A stretch of DNA of 64,000 bases from Acinetobacter sp. ANC 5054 (GCF_002135295.1 NZ_NEGG01000005.1:62001-126000), one strand, 5' to 3'. Shown: positions 36,507 to 45,865, counted from the first letter of the stretch. Notes: generated by a model not told the origin, from the sequence alone. Numbers and translations are program-made.

Positions 36507-36704
36507 AAAATCACGTCTTACAAAATCAATAAAAAATTGTTTTAATTTAAAAAATTTATTCATTTTTTATTGGCTAAACCTACCTCATTCCAACCTATAG
36601 TGAAATACAGTTCTTTTTAGAAATGATGCTGTAGTTTCTGCTTTCTGGCCCTAACATCCCTGTCTGGGCTTTTTTATGTTAAATATTTACAAACGCCAAA
36701 TCTT

Positions 36705-36737
36705 AAAAAAATAAGCCCACATATTGCTCAGTGGACT
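36705..36737 (-). terminator. Rho-independent terminator of hemW
   Basis: On the - strand: AGTCCAC, 10-nt loop, GTGGGCT, TATTTTTTT; one G-U pair. About 65 bp after the hemW stop. Confidence 0.7.
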
Positions 36738-36801
36738 TTTGATCATTCTTCAGGTTTCACACAAGTTCTTTGATCATTTTTCGCAGGTAGAATCTGTCAT
36801 T

Positions 36802-37992
36802 CTAAAGAAACTCTTCCAACACCGAATTTAAAAAGATATGCCCCTGCTCAGTACAAGACAAACGTGTTGGATCACTGACCATCAATTTACGTTCACGTAA
36901 TGAATCCAATAACTCAGCAATCGGCTCTAAACTTTCTCCTGTACGCTCGCTATATAGCTTGGCTTCCACCCCATGATTTAAGCGCAGCGCATTCATCATA
37001 AATTCAAAGGGCATGTCGGCTGCTTCAATACGGTGATATTGCAAATGCTCTGCAGGCACTTTGGCTAAATAGTCTTTTGGCAGACGGGTTTTTTGATAAC
37101 GGTACACCCCATCAGGCTGGGTCACTTTACCGTGTGCACCTGCGCCAATCGCAAGATAATCGCCAAACTGCCAATAATTTAAATTATGTGCAGAAGGCTT
37201 TTCTTTACGCCAAGCCGACACTTCATAATTGATAAAGCCTTGTTCAATTAGATACGCTTCGCCTTGTTCCTGAATGTCTTCCAATACATCATCGACAGGT
37301 AAAATCGGTTTTGTGCGGAAGAAAACCGTATTGGGTTCAATGGTCAATTGATACCACGACACATGCGTTGCCCCATTTTCAACAGCAAGTTTTAAATCCA
37401 ACAGTGCTTGTTCCAAGGTTTGCTCAGGTAAGCCATGCATTAAGTCAACATTCACTCGCTCAAAGCCTGCTTCTCGCGCATGTTGAATGGCTTGAATTGC
37501 GTCATTATTGGAATGGATACGACCCAGTTTTTGTAAATGCTCTGGATTAAAACTTTGTACACCAATTGAAAGTCGGTTGATGCCTGCCTCTAAATAACCT
37601 GCAAAAGGATCGTGTTCTACCGTGCCGGGATTGGCTTCTAAGGTAATTTCACAGCCTGCTTCAAAGGGAATCACTGCACGCAACTGATCAAATAACCATT
37701 GATAACCTTTGGCTGAAATAAGCGACGGTGTGCCTCCACCAATAAACACACTATGAATGACGCGGCCTTGGGCAAAATCGACTTGGGTTTTAAAGTCTTC
37801 CACCAATGCTTGCAAATATTCTTGCTCCAAATCCAGAGACAATTCGCCATTCGGTACGGCATGCGAATTAAAATCACAATACGGACATTTACGCACGCAC
37901 CACGGCATGTGGATGTATAAAGACAAAGGAATCAGTGCAGGATTTAATTCAGCCAAGGAAAAGCTCAAAAGGAACAATGAAGAGTCGCTCAT
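36802..37992 (-). CDS. hemW: Radical SAM heme chaperone HemW
   Basis: A 396-residue HemN-like protein whose cluster motif is CVRKCPYCDF: three Cys and then Phe instead of the fourth Cys, the feature that separates heme-delivering HemW from true HemN. The HNLNYW motif implicated in heme binding is also present. It probably transfers heme to respiratory proteins. It is divergent from the YdcZ-type gene with an 88-bp spacer. Confidence 0.93.
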   Translation of the reverse strand: MSDSSLFLLSFSLAELNPALIPLSLYIHMPWCVRKCPYCDFNSHAVPNGELSLDLEQEYLQALVEDFKTQVDFAQGRVIHSVFIGGGTPSLISAKGYQWLFDQLRAVIPFEAGCEITLEANPGTVEHDPFAGYLEAGINRLSIGVQSFNPEHLQKLGRIHSNNDAIQAIQHAREAGFERVNVDLMHGLPEQTLEQALLDLKLAVENGATHVSWYQLTIEPNTVFFRTKPILPVDDVLEDIQEQGEAYLIEQGFINYEVSAWRKEKPSAHNLNYWQFGDYLAIGAGAHGKVTQPDGVYRYQKTRLPKDYLAKVPAEHLQYHRIEAADMPFEFMMNALRLNHGVEAKLYSERTGESLEPIAELLDSLRERKLMVSDPTRLSCTEQGHIFLNSVLEEFL

Positions 37993-38080
37993 TTTAACAT
38001 GACTGCATCACAGTGCTTGTGAATTCGTTAGAGCAATGCAGTAGACTGATAAAATTAAAGAAGAATTAGAAGATCAGAAC

Positions 38081-38539
38081 ATGAAATTTAGCTCTCAATT
38101 GTTGCTCCTCATGCCCTTGGCGATGGGTATTGGCATTGCGATGACATTTCAAACTGCCATTAATAGCCAATTACGTGAATATTTATATTCTCCCTTTCAA
38201 GCTGCCCTTTTTTCTTTTTTGGTTGGTACAATAGTCCTCGCCTTTATCGTGTTTTTTCAATCGGCTGAAAAACCAGATCTTTCAACATTCGGTCAAATTC
38301 CATGGTTTTCATGGATTGGCGGATGTCTTGGCGTCTATGCCATTAGTGCAAGCATTTATACCGTGCCGAAACTTGGATTTTTAACCCTGTCAGGGTTAAT
38401 CATTTTTGGACAGATCATTACGTCGATGATTGTCGATCAGTTTGGTCTATTGGGGACGGATAAAACACCGATTAACTGGCAACGCTTTTTGGGTGGCGTA
38501 GTGATTTTTATTGGTGTGCTTCTCACTTTACAACGCTAA
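38081..38539 (+). CDS. YdcZ/DUF606-type DMT transporter
   Basis: A 152-residue membrane protein with about five hydrophobic helices and family segments GIAMTFQTAINSQLRE and GVYAISASIYTVPKLG. It belongs to the half-size DUF606 group of the drug/metabolite transporter superfamily, which usually work as dimers. Substrate unknown. abeM starts 41 bp downstream, so the two may be cotranscribed. Confidence 0.85.
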   Translation: MKFSSQLLLLMPLAMGIGIAMTFQTAINSQLREYLYSPFQAALFSFLVGTIVLAFIVFFQSAEKPDLSTFGQIPWFSWIGGCLGVYAISASIYTVPKLGFLTLSGLIIFGQIITSMIVDQFGLLGTDKTPINWQRFLGGVVIFIGVLLTLQR

Positions 38540-38580
38540 GACCTCATTCCTAAGCACCTCACAAGAAATGAGTACGTTCT

Positions 38581-39939
38581 GTGTCTACTGTCACGGCTGC
38601 AACCAGCAGCAAGTATGAATTAAAACATTTGTTCCACCTGATGATCCCGATTTTGATTACGCAATTTGCGCAAGCGGGATTTGGTCTGATTGATACCATT
38701 ATGGCGGGGCATATGTCTGCCAATGACCTCGCAGCAATTGCAGTGGGTGTGGGTCTATGGATACCTGTGATGCTGCTGTTTAGCGGCATTATGATTGCCA
38801 CTACGCCGCTGGTGGCAGAAGCCAATGGTGCGCGCACGCCTGAGAAAATTGCCACCATTGCACGCCAATCTTTATGGGTTGCATTATTTCTTGGCATTAT
38901 TGCGGCTCTGATTTTACAAGCCATGCCACTGTTATTGCCGATTTTAGGTGTGCCTGCAGTCTTATTGCCAAAAGCCAATTTATTTTTACATGCGATTAGC
39001 TTAGGGATGCCTGCCGTAACCATGTACGCAGCACTGCGTGGTTATTCTGAAGCATTGGGTTATCCACGACCTGTGACAGCCTTAAGTCTCATCGCGCTGT
39101 TGGTGCTCATTCCGCTGAACTTTATTTTCATGTATGGCTTAGGCCCGATTCCTGAATTAGGCTCGGCAGGATGTGGTTTTGCTACCGCTATTTTGCAATG
39201 GTTAATGTTTTTTGCCTTAGCCACCTATGTATTTAAAGGTTCGGTCTATCAAAAAACTCAGCCCTTTGCTGCATTTGAAAAAATGAATGGCTATTGGATC
39301 AAGCGCATCTTAAAACTCGGCTTGCCGATTGGTCTGGCGATTTTCTTTGAAGTGAGTATTTTCAGTACGGCAGCCATCGTCCTCAGTCCTTTAGGAGAAA
39401 TTACCGTCGCTGCGCATCAAATTGCGATTTCGATTACCTCACAGCTATTTATGATTCCCATGTCTTTAGCGATTGCACTGACGATTCGAGTTGGGACCTA
39501 TTATGGCGAAAAGAACTGGTTGGCAATGCGCAAAGTGCAAAAAGTTGGCATGCTGACGGGTACTGTCTTTGCCCTCATTACCATGTTGCTCCTTTGGCTA
39601 CTGCGCAATGAAATTGTTTCGCTGTATACCAATGATTACGATGTTGCAAAACTTGCAGTGTATTTAGTTTTCTTTGCGATTGCTTATCAGCTCATGGATG
39701 CATGGCAAGTTAGTGCAGCAGGCTGCCTACGCGGCATGCAAGATACCAAAGGCCCGATGTGGATTACCATGGTGGCCTATTGGATTGTGGCTTTCCCTGT
39801 GGGTATTTATTTGGCCCGCTTTACAGACACTGGCGCTGCTGGGGTCTGGATTGGTCTGATCGTCGGTTTAACAGTGGCTTGTGTTTTGTTATTAACTCGT
39901 TTGTTTATGATGAATAAGCGTCTGGCACACTCCAGCTAA
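38581..39939 (+). CDS. abeM: AbeM-type MATE multidrug efflux pump
   Basis: A 12-helix MATE transporter of 452 residues that closely resembles A. baumannii AbeM from memory (HLMIPILITQFAQAGFGLID, VSAAGCLRGMQDTKGP, AYQLMDAWQ). AbeM is a proton-coupled exporter of cationic dyes, fluoroquinolones and aminoglycosides. Translation starts at GTG 38581; an ATG at 38568 is out of frame. Expression level and phenotype are not readable from sequence. Confidence 0.9.
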   Translation: MSTVTAATSSKYELKHLFHLMIPILITQFAQAGFGLIDTIMAGHMSANDLAAIAVGVGLWIPVMLLFSGIMIATTPLVAEANGARTPEKIATIARQSLWVALFLGIIAALILQAMPLLLPILGVPAVLLPKANLFLHAISLGMPAVTMYAALRGYSEALGYPRPVTALSLIALLVLIPLNFIFMYGLGPIPELGSAGCGFATAILQWLMFFALATYVFKGSVYQKTQPFAAFEKMNGYWIKRILKLGLPIGLAIFFEVSIFSTAAIVLSPLGEITVAAHQIAISITSQLFMIPMSLAIALTIRVGTYYGEKNWLAMRKVQKVGMLTGTVFALITMLLLWLLRNEIVSLYTNDYDVAKLAVYLVFFAIAYQLMDAWQVSAAGCLRGMQDTKGPMWITMVAYWIVAFPVGIYLARFTDTGAAGVWIGLIVGLTVACVLLLTRLFMMNKRLAHSS

Positions 39940-39996
39940 GCTTTCAGTTACAAATATTGTCAGCTCTAAAAATTGAAGCCCTAAAAATATAAGTCA

Positions 39997-40046
39997 TGAG
40001 CCTGTTTTGTATTACTGCTGTATGCATCTAATGCGAAGCAGGCTCA
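39997..40046. repeat. Inverted repeat after abeM
   Basis: TGAGCCTG (39997-40004) and CAGGCTCA (40039-40046) could pair around a 34-nt loop. There is no T-run; function uncertain. Confidence 0.4.
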
Positions 40047-40083
40047 AATCATTTATAAAAACTTAAATGATAGGATCAGAACA

Positions 40084-40509
40084 ATGTTAAAAATATTTCG
40101 CCCCATCTGTGGCATCACACTCTTAATTGTTGCTTTGAGCACGCACGCAGAAGAAACCAGCAACCCGCAAGAGTTCCCACTTTATCAAGCCCCAATCAAG
40201 GTACAAAACCAACAGGAATTTGATTACATCAATGGCTATTTATGGACTGCTTTTCGTTTTTATCATGAACAACAGCCAGATTCCTATAACGCACGCTTAA
40301 AACTAAGTTGTCAGCAAACAGGTATGGCTTATGCCTATCAAGATTTTATTGAAGCCAATAAAAAATTTGCCTCTCATGACGATCAAGATTTCTTGGTAAC
40401 GAAAAATCTAATCGAATTTAATGCGAATTTGCACCATAACCAATGCAGCAAATATTTAACGCCACACTTAGAATTAGATACAGAATCAGGAGACTCAGTG
40501 AAGCAATAA
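40084..40509 (+). CDS. Exported protein of unknown function
   Basis: The 141-residue product has a signal peptide (MLKIFRPICGITLLIVALSTHA). The mature domain is mostly helical and hydrophilic, with an aromatic-rich stretch (DYINGYLWTAFRFYHEQQPD) and two Cys (KLSCQQTG, NQCSKY) that could form a periplasmic disulfide. No recognised family. It follows abeM by 144 bp and converges on the DUF1737 gene, with two bases separating the stops. Confidence 0.65.
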   Translation: MLKIFRPICGITLLIVALSTHAEETSNPQEFPLYQAPIKVQNQQEFDYINGYLWTAFRFYHEQQPDSYNARLKLSCQQTGMAYAYQDFIEANKKFASHDDQDFLVTKNLIEFNANLHHNQCSKYLTPHLELDTESGDSVKQ

Positions 40510-40510
40510 C

Positions 40511-40723
40511 TTAATCGAGAGCAGATAAGGCCTTTTTCAAACCTTGAGGCACTGCTGTCTCATCCTCAACTTCTTTAACAATTGCTTGCCCCACGATCAC
40601 ATCTGTACCATTAAAAGTCATGGTTGGTGCGCCATATAGTTCGTAGCCTTCATTCAACGCTTTGGTCACGCGTGCACAAAAGTTCACATCATCTTTACCT
40701 GTTAAATAACGATATAACTTCAT
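40511..40723 (-). CDS. DUF1737 domain protein
   Basis: A 70-residue protein matching DUF1737: KLYRYLTGKDDVNFCARVT, LNEGYELYGAPTMTFNG and GQAIVKEV. These tiny cytoplasmic proteins have no established role. ATG 40723 is chosen because GGAAAG lies just upstream; the frame could start two codons earlier at TTG. Confidence 0.85.
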   Translation of the reverse strand: MKLYRYLTGKDDVNFCARVTKALNEGYELYGAPTMTFNGTDVIVGQAIVKEVEDETAVPQGLKKALSALD

Positions 40724-40927
40724 TTTCAACTTTCCATCTAGATACGATGGCTATTTTAAACCATTCTGTATGTAGCTTAAATTTGCCTGAAATTTTTTCA
40801 TGACTTACATTTTTGCCAAGCGCTTTATCAACAGAAATAAAGTCTTAACAAATTAAAGTATGCAGTTTGTGTTTTGTCACCTATGATCAGTCATAGATAA
40901 TAAATTGATGATCTTGAGGAACATCAC

Positions 40928-42226
40928 ATGGCAAAAACGGCTAGTACTCCCGGTCGTCGCTTTATGAAGCTTGCAGGCATGACCGCAAGTATTGCAACCA
41001 AAACCGTCTCAAATTCAATTCGTAATCTCACTGCTGACGAAGAGCAGAAAAATGCCTCTCGTAGCAAACTTTTTCAGGACATCGGTCTGCAAATTGCAGA
41101 TACGCTCGGTGAAATGAAAGGTGCCGTGATGAAAGTGGGGCAAATTGCCTCACAGTACAAAGATATTTTCCCACCTGAAGTGGCGAAGGCGATTAGTAAA
41201 TTACAACGCCAAGCGCCACCAATGCCCTTTGCTGACATTAAGGCACAAGTCGAAAAAGAGCTTGGTAAACCCCTCACCCAAATTTTTAAAAGTTTTGATG
41301 AAACGCCTTTTGCCGCAGCGTCGATTGGTCAAGTGCACAAAGCTGTGCTGCCAAATGGTCAGCAAGTCGTGGTGAAAGTGCAATACCCAGGTGTAGATGA
41401 AGCCTGTGAGAGTGACTTAAAACAAGTCCGTTTGGCACTACGCCTGATGGGTGTATTAAAAATTGACCGTAAGCTACAAGACAAGCTATTTAAAGAAATT
41501 CAAGAAAGTTTGGACAATGAGCTGAACTATGAAATTGAGGCTCAAAACCTCGATGTGGCACGTGCTTTTCACAGTGCCCTTGATAGTAAAATCATTATTC
41601 CACAGGTCTTTAACGACTACTCTTCGCGGCATATTTTAACCCTGAGCCTTGAGCTTGGGGAAAGTATGGAAACTGCAAGTACATGGTCACAGCAAACACG
41701 TAACGAATTAGGCCGACGTCTATTCAGAGCCATCGGACAAGAAATATTCTTCCTCAAGCGCTTCCACTGTGATCCGCATCCTGGGAACTTTGCCTTTCGT
41801 GAAGATGGTTCGGTCATCGTCTATGACTATGGTGGTGTCAAAACCATATCTCCTGACATCGTGTCCCATTTTAAACAGTTGATTAATGCTGCACGTCAGC
41901 ATGATATTGCACAAATGGAACAACATTTAGATGCGCTTCAATCCTTGAATGAACTCGGTAAATTCCCTGAAGCACTTTATGAGCAGTGGCTTGAAGTCCT
42001 TATGCGTCCACTCACCACGCAATATGATTTTGCAGAAAACTCTGCCCATCATGATGGTGTGGAGCTGATCAAACCGTCACTGAAATATTGGGATGTATTT
42101 AAGCCATCACCAGATACTTTAATGGTGAATCGTACAGTGTCTGGTCATTATTGGAACTTGATTCATTTGAAAGTGAATGATGATTTAACAGATCTCTTTA
42201 ATGAATTAGTGCCACCCACTGCTTAA
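40928..42226 (+). CDS. ABC1/AarF (UbiB-like) atypical kinase
   Basis: A 432-residue member of the UbiB/ADCK family. The KxGQ motif (MKVGQIAS) near residue 66, the Ala-rich nucleotide loop ([14 protein letters not shown]) and HCDPHPGNF are present. It lacks the C-terminal membrane helices of true UbiB and is shorter, closer to the soluble AarF/ABC1 group thought to act as ATPases or small-molecule kinases in lipid or quinone metabolism. Its terminator precedes the L31B gene. Confidence 0.88.
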   Translation: MAKTASTPGRRFMKLAGMTASIATKTVSNSIRNLTADEEQKNASRSKLFQDIGLQIADTLGEMKGAVMKVGQIASQYKDIFPPEVAKAISKLQRQAPPMPFADIKAQVEKELGKPLTQIFKSFDETPFAAASIGQVHKAVLPNGQQVVVKVQYPGVDEACESDLKQVRLALRLMGVLKIDRKLQDKLFKEIQESLDNELNYEIEAQNLDVARAFHSALDSKIIIPQVFNDYSSRHILTLSLELGESMETASTWSQQTRNELGRRLFRAIGQEIFFLKRFHCDPHPGNFAFREDGSVIVYDYGGVKTISPDIVSHFKQLINAARQHDIAQMEQHLDALQSLNELGKFPEALYEQWLEVLMRPLTTQYDFAENSAHHDGVELIKPSLKYWDVFKPSPDTLMVNRTVSGHYWNLIHLKVNDDLTDLFNELVPPTA

Positions 42227-42248
42227 GTATGATCTAAGTAACATCAGT

Positions 42249-42285
42249 ATTGCCCGACACTGTTCGGGCAATATTTGCATTTTTA
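42249..42285 (+). terminator. Probable terminator of the AarF gene
   Basis: ATTGCCCGA / TCGGGCAAT with a 6-nt loop, followed by a broken T-rich tail (ATTTGCATTTTTA). Confidence 0.65.
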
Positions 42286-42288
42286 GTT

Positions 42289-42306
42289 GTTATGTTATAA
42301 CATATC
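42289..42306. promoter_or_regulatory. Zur-box-like palindrome upstream of L31B
   Basis: The core TATGTTATAACATA (42291-42304) is a perfect 14-bp palindrome with the TGTTAT...ATAACA character of gammaproteobacterial Zur sites, 30 bp before the L31B start. Zur control of zinc-free L31 paralogues is well established. Confidence 0.6.
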
Positions 42307-42335
42307 TTATATCACTCAATTTGAGGAAGACTAAA

Positions 42336-42590
42336 ATGCGTACAAACATTCATCCCGAATACCGTGAAGTGTTATTTCATGACACCAATGCCAATGCCTT
42401 TTTTGTCATTGGCAGCACCTTAAACAGCAATCAAACCAAAGAGTATGAAGGGAAGACTTATCCTTATGTGACACTGGATATTTCGAGCGCATCACATCCT
42501 TTTTATACGGGTGAACAACGTCAAGCCAATAATGAAGGTCGTATTGCGAACTTTAATAAACGTTTTGCACGTTTCAAACGCTCACAATAA
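42336..42590 (+). CDS. rpmE2: 50S ribosomal protein L31 type B (zinc-independent)
   Basis: An 84-residue L31 of the C-minus type: the four zinc cysteines of ordinary L31 are absent. [29 protein letters not shown] and the terminal [11 protein letters not shown] identify it. ATG 42336 follows GAGGAAG. In other bacteria this paralogue replaces zinc-bound L31 when zinc is scarce, freeing zinc; the palindrome upstream fits that model. Confidence 0.95.
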   Translation: MRTNIHPEYREVLFHDTNANAFFVIGSTLNSNQTKEYEGKTYPYVTLDISSASHPFYTGEQRQANNEGRIANFNKRFARFKRSQ

Positions 42591-42633
42591 GTTCATATTC
42601 AGTTAAGTTTCTGCTTTTAAAGTAAAACTATTA

Positions 42634-42677
42634 AAGAAGTTCAGGGATCCCCTCCTCCAGCCTGAGCTTCTTTTTTT
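42634..42677 (+). terminator. Rho-independent terminator of rpmE2
   Basis: AAGAAGTTCAGG / CCTGAGCTTCTT (one G-U pair), 15-nt loop, T7 tail. Confidence 0.85.
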
Positions 42678-42715
42678 ATCTGTCATTTTTTAAATCGATT
42701 AATTATTTGTTATTT

Positions 42716-43096
42716 TTATTCAAATTTTAGAATACTTTGGAATAGGTAATAGCCCAACCCCAATACAATAACACCAATTATTAAACTCGAAAGTGCATAA
42801 CTAAACGCCATAGCACTTTGTCCCTGACGAAGGAGCTGAAAGGTTTCCAAGCCAAAACTCGAAAATGTGGTAAAGCCACCCAATATACCCACCATCAAAA
42901 ATAAACGTGCTTCCGTTTGTAGCGCTGGATATTTTTGACTAAATGCAAAGAACACACCAGCAAGGAAACAACCAAAAATATTGACCCACCACGTCGTCCA
43001 TGGAAATAAACCTGTCGGTTTTATCAGTAAAACACCAGTGCCATAACGAAAAGTTGCACCGATTGCACCGCCCAGTGCGACCAAAAGCCAGTTCAT
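42716..43096 (-). CDS. crcB: CrcB/Fluc fluoride exporter
   Basis: A 126-residue four-helix Fluc-type channel with the family motifs GGAIGATFRYG near the start and GILGGFTTFSSFGLE. It exports fluoride as a dual-topology dimer; a single gene is enough for a homodimer. I looked upstream for the fluoride riboswitch core (GGxGATGG...CGCC) and did not see it, so control must be different here. Confidence 0.93.
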   Translation of the reverse strand: MNWLLVALGGAIGATFRYGTGVLLIKPTGLFPWTTWWVNIFGCFLAGVFFAFSQKYPALQTEARLFLMVGILGGFTTFSSFGLETFQLLRQGQSAMAFSYALSSLIIGVIVLGLGYYLFQSILKFE

Positions 43097-43259
43097 AATT
43101 TTCCTATTGGGTTATTTCATACCGATCTAGCAGATACATTCACCTGCTTCGATAAACCACTATACACGCATTTAATTTACGCAAATAGTCTTAAAAATTT
43201 AGCGAAAAACTTGCTATAGTCGGCACACTTTGCAACATTTTTTATGATTTGAGGACACT

Positions 43260-43592
43260 ATGGCTCAGGAATTATTGGCACAGCTTCAAGCAGGGACTGC
43301 TCAATTTTCAGATGTAATTGCATATATCGAAACACGTTACAATCATACACCGACCGCTTTTACCAATGGTAAACAAGTGAATGCTGCGACTGAAAATCAA
43401 GGCAGTGCAAAAGTATTTTCTTTTGCTCAATTGAATGGTTTAAACCAAGCTGAAACCTTGAGCCTGTTTGCTGAACATTATGCATCTGTATTGGCAACAC
43501 CTGAAGCCAGCGATCATCAAAACATTCGTCAGTTTATGCAAAATGGTTGGGAAGGCATCCAGTTTGATGGTCAAGCGCTGACAGCGAAATAA
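43260..43592 (+). CDS. HopJ type III effector-like protein
   Basis: The 110-residue protein matches the HopJ family (FSDVIAYIETRYNHTPTAF, LSLFAEHYASVLATPEASDHQNIRQFM). Although named after a Pseudomonas effector, homologues occur widely in bacteria without type III secretion and their role is unknown; no secretion genes are nearby. GAGGACA supports the ATG at 43260. It is divergent from crcB. Confidence 0.85.
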   Translation: MAQELLAQLQAGTAQFSDVIAYIETRYNHTPTAFTNGKQVNAATENQGSAKVFSFAQLNGLNQAETLSLFAEHYASVLATPEASDHQNIRQFMQNGWEGIQFDGQALTAK

Positions 43593-43639
43593 TACACTAG
43601 CCGTATTGCTGACGCTCAACTGCTCATCGATACGCGGAA

Positions 43640-43731
43640 GCCAGCAGGGATGCTGGCCGTTTTTCTGTGATGCAGGGATGCATCATCAGAAAAACAAAGG
43701 GCTTTTGTTACTTTTGGCCCGACAAAAGTAA
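43640..43731. repeat. Cluster of three hairpins between convergent genes
   Basis: GCCAGCA-GGGA-TGCTGGC (43640-43657); a longer stem around GATGCA-GGGA-TGCATC extended by TTTTTCTG/CAGAAAAA (43660-43694) with one bulge; and TTACTTTTG-GCCCGA-CAAAAGTAA (43708-43731). The first two share the GGGA loop. The third has a weak echo near 55.71 kb (TTTTGCCGAAACAAAAGTA). It looks like an intergenic structured repeat of a type I recall as common in Acinetobacter. Confidence 0.6.
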
Positions 43732-43800
43732 AGTCACTTCCCAATGAGATTCATTTGCGCTAATCAAAGCTAAAGAATCTACTTAATTAAAAGCAATACA

Positions 43801-44232
43801 TTAAGAAATTCGAACTCGGCATGTCCATTCATCAATAGGCGCCTGTTCCCAAGTTCTTGCATGTTTTAAATGCAGCAACTCTTCACCCGCCTGTATGGCA
43901 GTAAACCGATAGACTTTTTTCCCACCCACATCCACCATTGGAGCTTGGTCGTTTTCAATTTTTTGCTGATCAGATTGATAAATTTCTTCAACTTTGAATA
44001 ATTTTGGTTGTGCAACCAAGGACCACATAAAACCTGTACTTGGGTTCTCATTCAGTAGAAGTTCTAGGGTTTGCCCACGATCCATTTCCAACAATGCAGG
44101 GCAATTTTGCTGTTCGGTAAAGACATGCGTTTTACCATCGACTGTAGAACTGATGCTGGTACATCCCGCTAAAGTTAAACCAAAGGCCATCGTCAGCCCA
44201 ATAAAAAGCTGCTTCATCGTATTTTTCATCAT
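43801..44232 (-). CDS. Chagasin-like (I42) cysteine protease inhibitor lipoprotein
   Basis: A 143-residue lipoprotein (lipobox TLAGC) whose mature part carries the I42 inhibitor signature loops: NPSTGFMW (the NPTTGxxW loop), a Gly-Gly-containing loop (VDVGGKKVYRFTA) and the C-terminal HARTWE (RPW-like). It probably blocks papain-type proteases in the periplasm or from predators/hosts; the target is unknown. It lies 41 bp after the next - strand gene and may be cotranscribed with it. Confidence 0.82.
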   Translation of the reverse strand: MMKNTMKQLFIGLTMAFGLTLAGCTSISSTVDGKTHVFTEQQNCPALLEMDRGQTLELLLNENPSTGFMWSLVAQPKLFKVEEIYQSDQQKIENDQAPMVDVGGKKVYRFTAIQAGEELLHLKHARTWEQAPIDEWTCRVRIS

Positions 44233-44273
44233 CTCATACTTAATTATTAAACGAAAAAGTGAATATCGACCGA

Positions 44274-44834
44274 TTAGCCTTTCACTTTCTCAATCCACTG
44301 AATCGAACTCACCCGAAATACTTCACATGCGCCATCACCAGTATCGGTTGGGGTTAGTGAAGATGTCCAGACCAAATCATTATCCTTCACTTCAACCAAA
44401 TCGCCTTTTAGACGCACCAAATCACCACGTTTCACTTGGGTAATTTGTTTCGCAATGTGTGGATTGGCCGGAATAATGTGCATATTCGAGACCATCATCA
44501 TGGCTTGCTTTTGAGGTACAGGAACACGATCCATTTTCCAGTTCAGGAAACGGTCATATTGATTAACTGAAATAGTTCGTGCAATTTCAGGCTCTGCAAA
44601 TAGCCCCCAACTCACTGCATAATCAATCGGTGAAAATTTGGCTTGTTCATCAGACTGGTAGGTTTTTGAACCTAAAATTCGAAAATCACCTTTAAATTCT
44701 TTCAGGGATGAAATGGACTGACCTTTAGCCACTGGCGAGAGCCCTTTGGCAATATTATTATCTGTAGAGGCTTGAACACCGACATTCAATAATAAGCCTG
44801 CCAGTACAGTACTTAATACTATTCGTTTGATCAT
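44274..44834 (-). CDS. Exported protein related to the 45.9-46.5 kb gene
   Basis: The 186-residue product has a signal peptide (MIKRIVLSTVLAGLLLNVGVQA). Two parts resemble the protein encoded at 45866-46456: FKGDFRILGSKTYQSDEQAK, and the C-terminal RGDLVRLKGDLVEVKDND followed by CEVFRVSSIQWIEKV. This points to a shared small beta-rich domain. ATG 44834 follows GAGG at good distance. Function unknown. Confidence 0.65.
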   Translation of the reverse strand: MIKRIVLSTVLAGLLLNVGVQASTDNNIAKGLSPVAKGQSISSLKEFKGDFRILGSKTYQSDEQAKFSPIDYAVSWGLFAEPEIARTISVNQYDRFLNWKMDRVPVPQKQAMMMVSNMHIIPANPHIAKQITQVKRGDLVRLKGDLVEVKDNDLVWTSSLTPTDTGDGACEVFRVSSIQWIEKVKG

Positions 44835-44837
44835 CAA

Positions 44838-45173
44838 GTTATCCTCTTTATCTCTAACTTATATTCTACAATTTACACTTCATGCAACGACCAAATCATC
44901 GACTGTAAATTGATTGCCAAAAATGCATTTTGGCGTTCTGCAATAGTTACAATCTCGTCAGGCTAAAATTCAAAGCTGAAAATAAACTTAAACTGAAGGC
45001 TTAAATTCAGTTTTGAAATGTATTGGTGGTAGTTGTAACTCTATATTACGCAGATGTTGGGTATAAACCTTATGAACTTGGTAACAAAATACAGTAATTC
45101 AGTCAGTCTAAGCATGACAGCTCAGAACCAGTTCCAGTACACTCACGCTCATAGTAAACAATAAAGATTAAAA
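44838..45173. other. Gene-free spacer before the methyltransferase
   Basis: About 336 bp. It holds AAACTGAA / TTCAGTTT (44990-45013), a weak hairpin with a short T-run, and a 30-codon ORF (45072-45164) without a ribosome-binding site that I do not accept. No confident promoter was recognised. Confidence 0.5.
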
Positions 45174-45800
45174 ATGATTTATAAGTTTTATCAGCAGCAT
45201 ATTTTTCCGCATTTACTCAATCAGGTGATGCAAACGCCAAGTTTGATGGATAAACGCCGTGAATTGCTTTTGCCGCTCTCTGGTGAAGTTTTGGAAATTG
45301 GTTTTGGCACTGGATTAAATTTAGCATTTTACCAAAATGTCAATACTTTATATGCACTTGAACCGAATGCAGATATTTACCATTTGGCTGCAGAGCGTAT
45401 TCATGCCACACCGTTTGAAGTGCACCATGTCCAAGCAAGTGCAGAGAAACTCCCCTTTGCCGACGCGAGCTTAGACCATATTGTGAGTACGTGGACACTG
45501 TGCAGCATTGCCCATGTGCAGCAAGCTCTTGATGAAATCTATCGTGTGCTAAAACCTAGCGGCACCTTTCATTTGCTCGAACATGTGCTACACAATGAAA
45601 ATCAACGCATTCAGCAGCTTCAACATCTCCTCACACCCATTCAGAAAAAAGTTGCAGATGGCTGTCATCTCAACCGAAATATGGAGAAATTACTTAAAGA
45701 TGCCCAATTTGAGTTCATGCAATGTGAATATTTTGATGCAGAAGGCATTCCTAAAATTGGACGACGTATGCTACTGGCACGGGCACGAAAATTAGATTAA
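45174..45800 (+). CDS. Class I SAM-dependent methyltransferase
   Basis: A 208-residue Rossmann methyltransferase: motif I VLEIGFGTGLNLAFY, acidic motif II ALEPNADIY, STWTLCSI and VLKPSGTFHLLEH. The architecture resembles the UbiE/phospholipid N-methyltransferase-like group. Substrate unknown. The ribosome-binding site is weak. Confidence 0.85.
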   Translation: MIYKFYQQHIFPHLLNQVMQTPSLMDKRRELLLPLSGEVLEIGFGTGLNLAFYQNVNTLYALEPNADIYHLAAERIHATPFEVHHVQASAEKLPFADASLDHIVSTWTLCSIAHVQQALDEIYRVLKPSGTFHLLEHVLHNENQRIQQLQHLLTPIQKKVADGCHLNRNMEKLLKDAQFEFMQCEYFDAEGIPKIGRRMLLARARKLD

Positions 45801-45865
45801 TGGTGTAGTTATATCCCAATATAAATACACCATTTGCATTCAGCGCGTGAGTCTCTTCAACTGCA

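Noticed and set aside
43097..43259. Fluoride riboswitch before crcB
   Set aside because: The conserved GGxGATGG and pseudoknot partner are not visible on the - strand.
43260..43592. Type III secretion system suggested by the HopJ-like gene
   Set aside because: No secretion apparatus genes in the window; the family is widespread outside effector contexts.
45072..45164. 30-codon ORF upstream of the methyltransferase
   Set aside because: No ribosome-binding site and no recognisable signal; likely chance.
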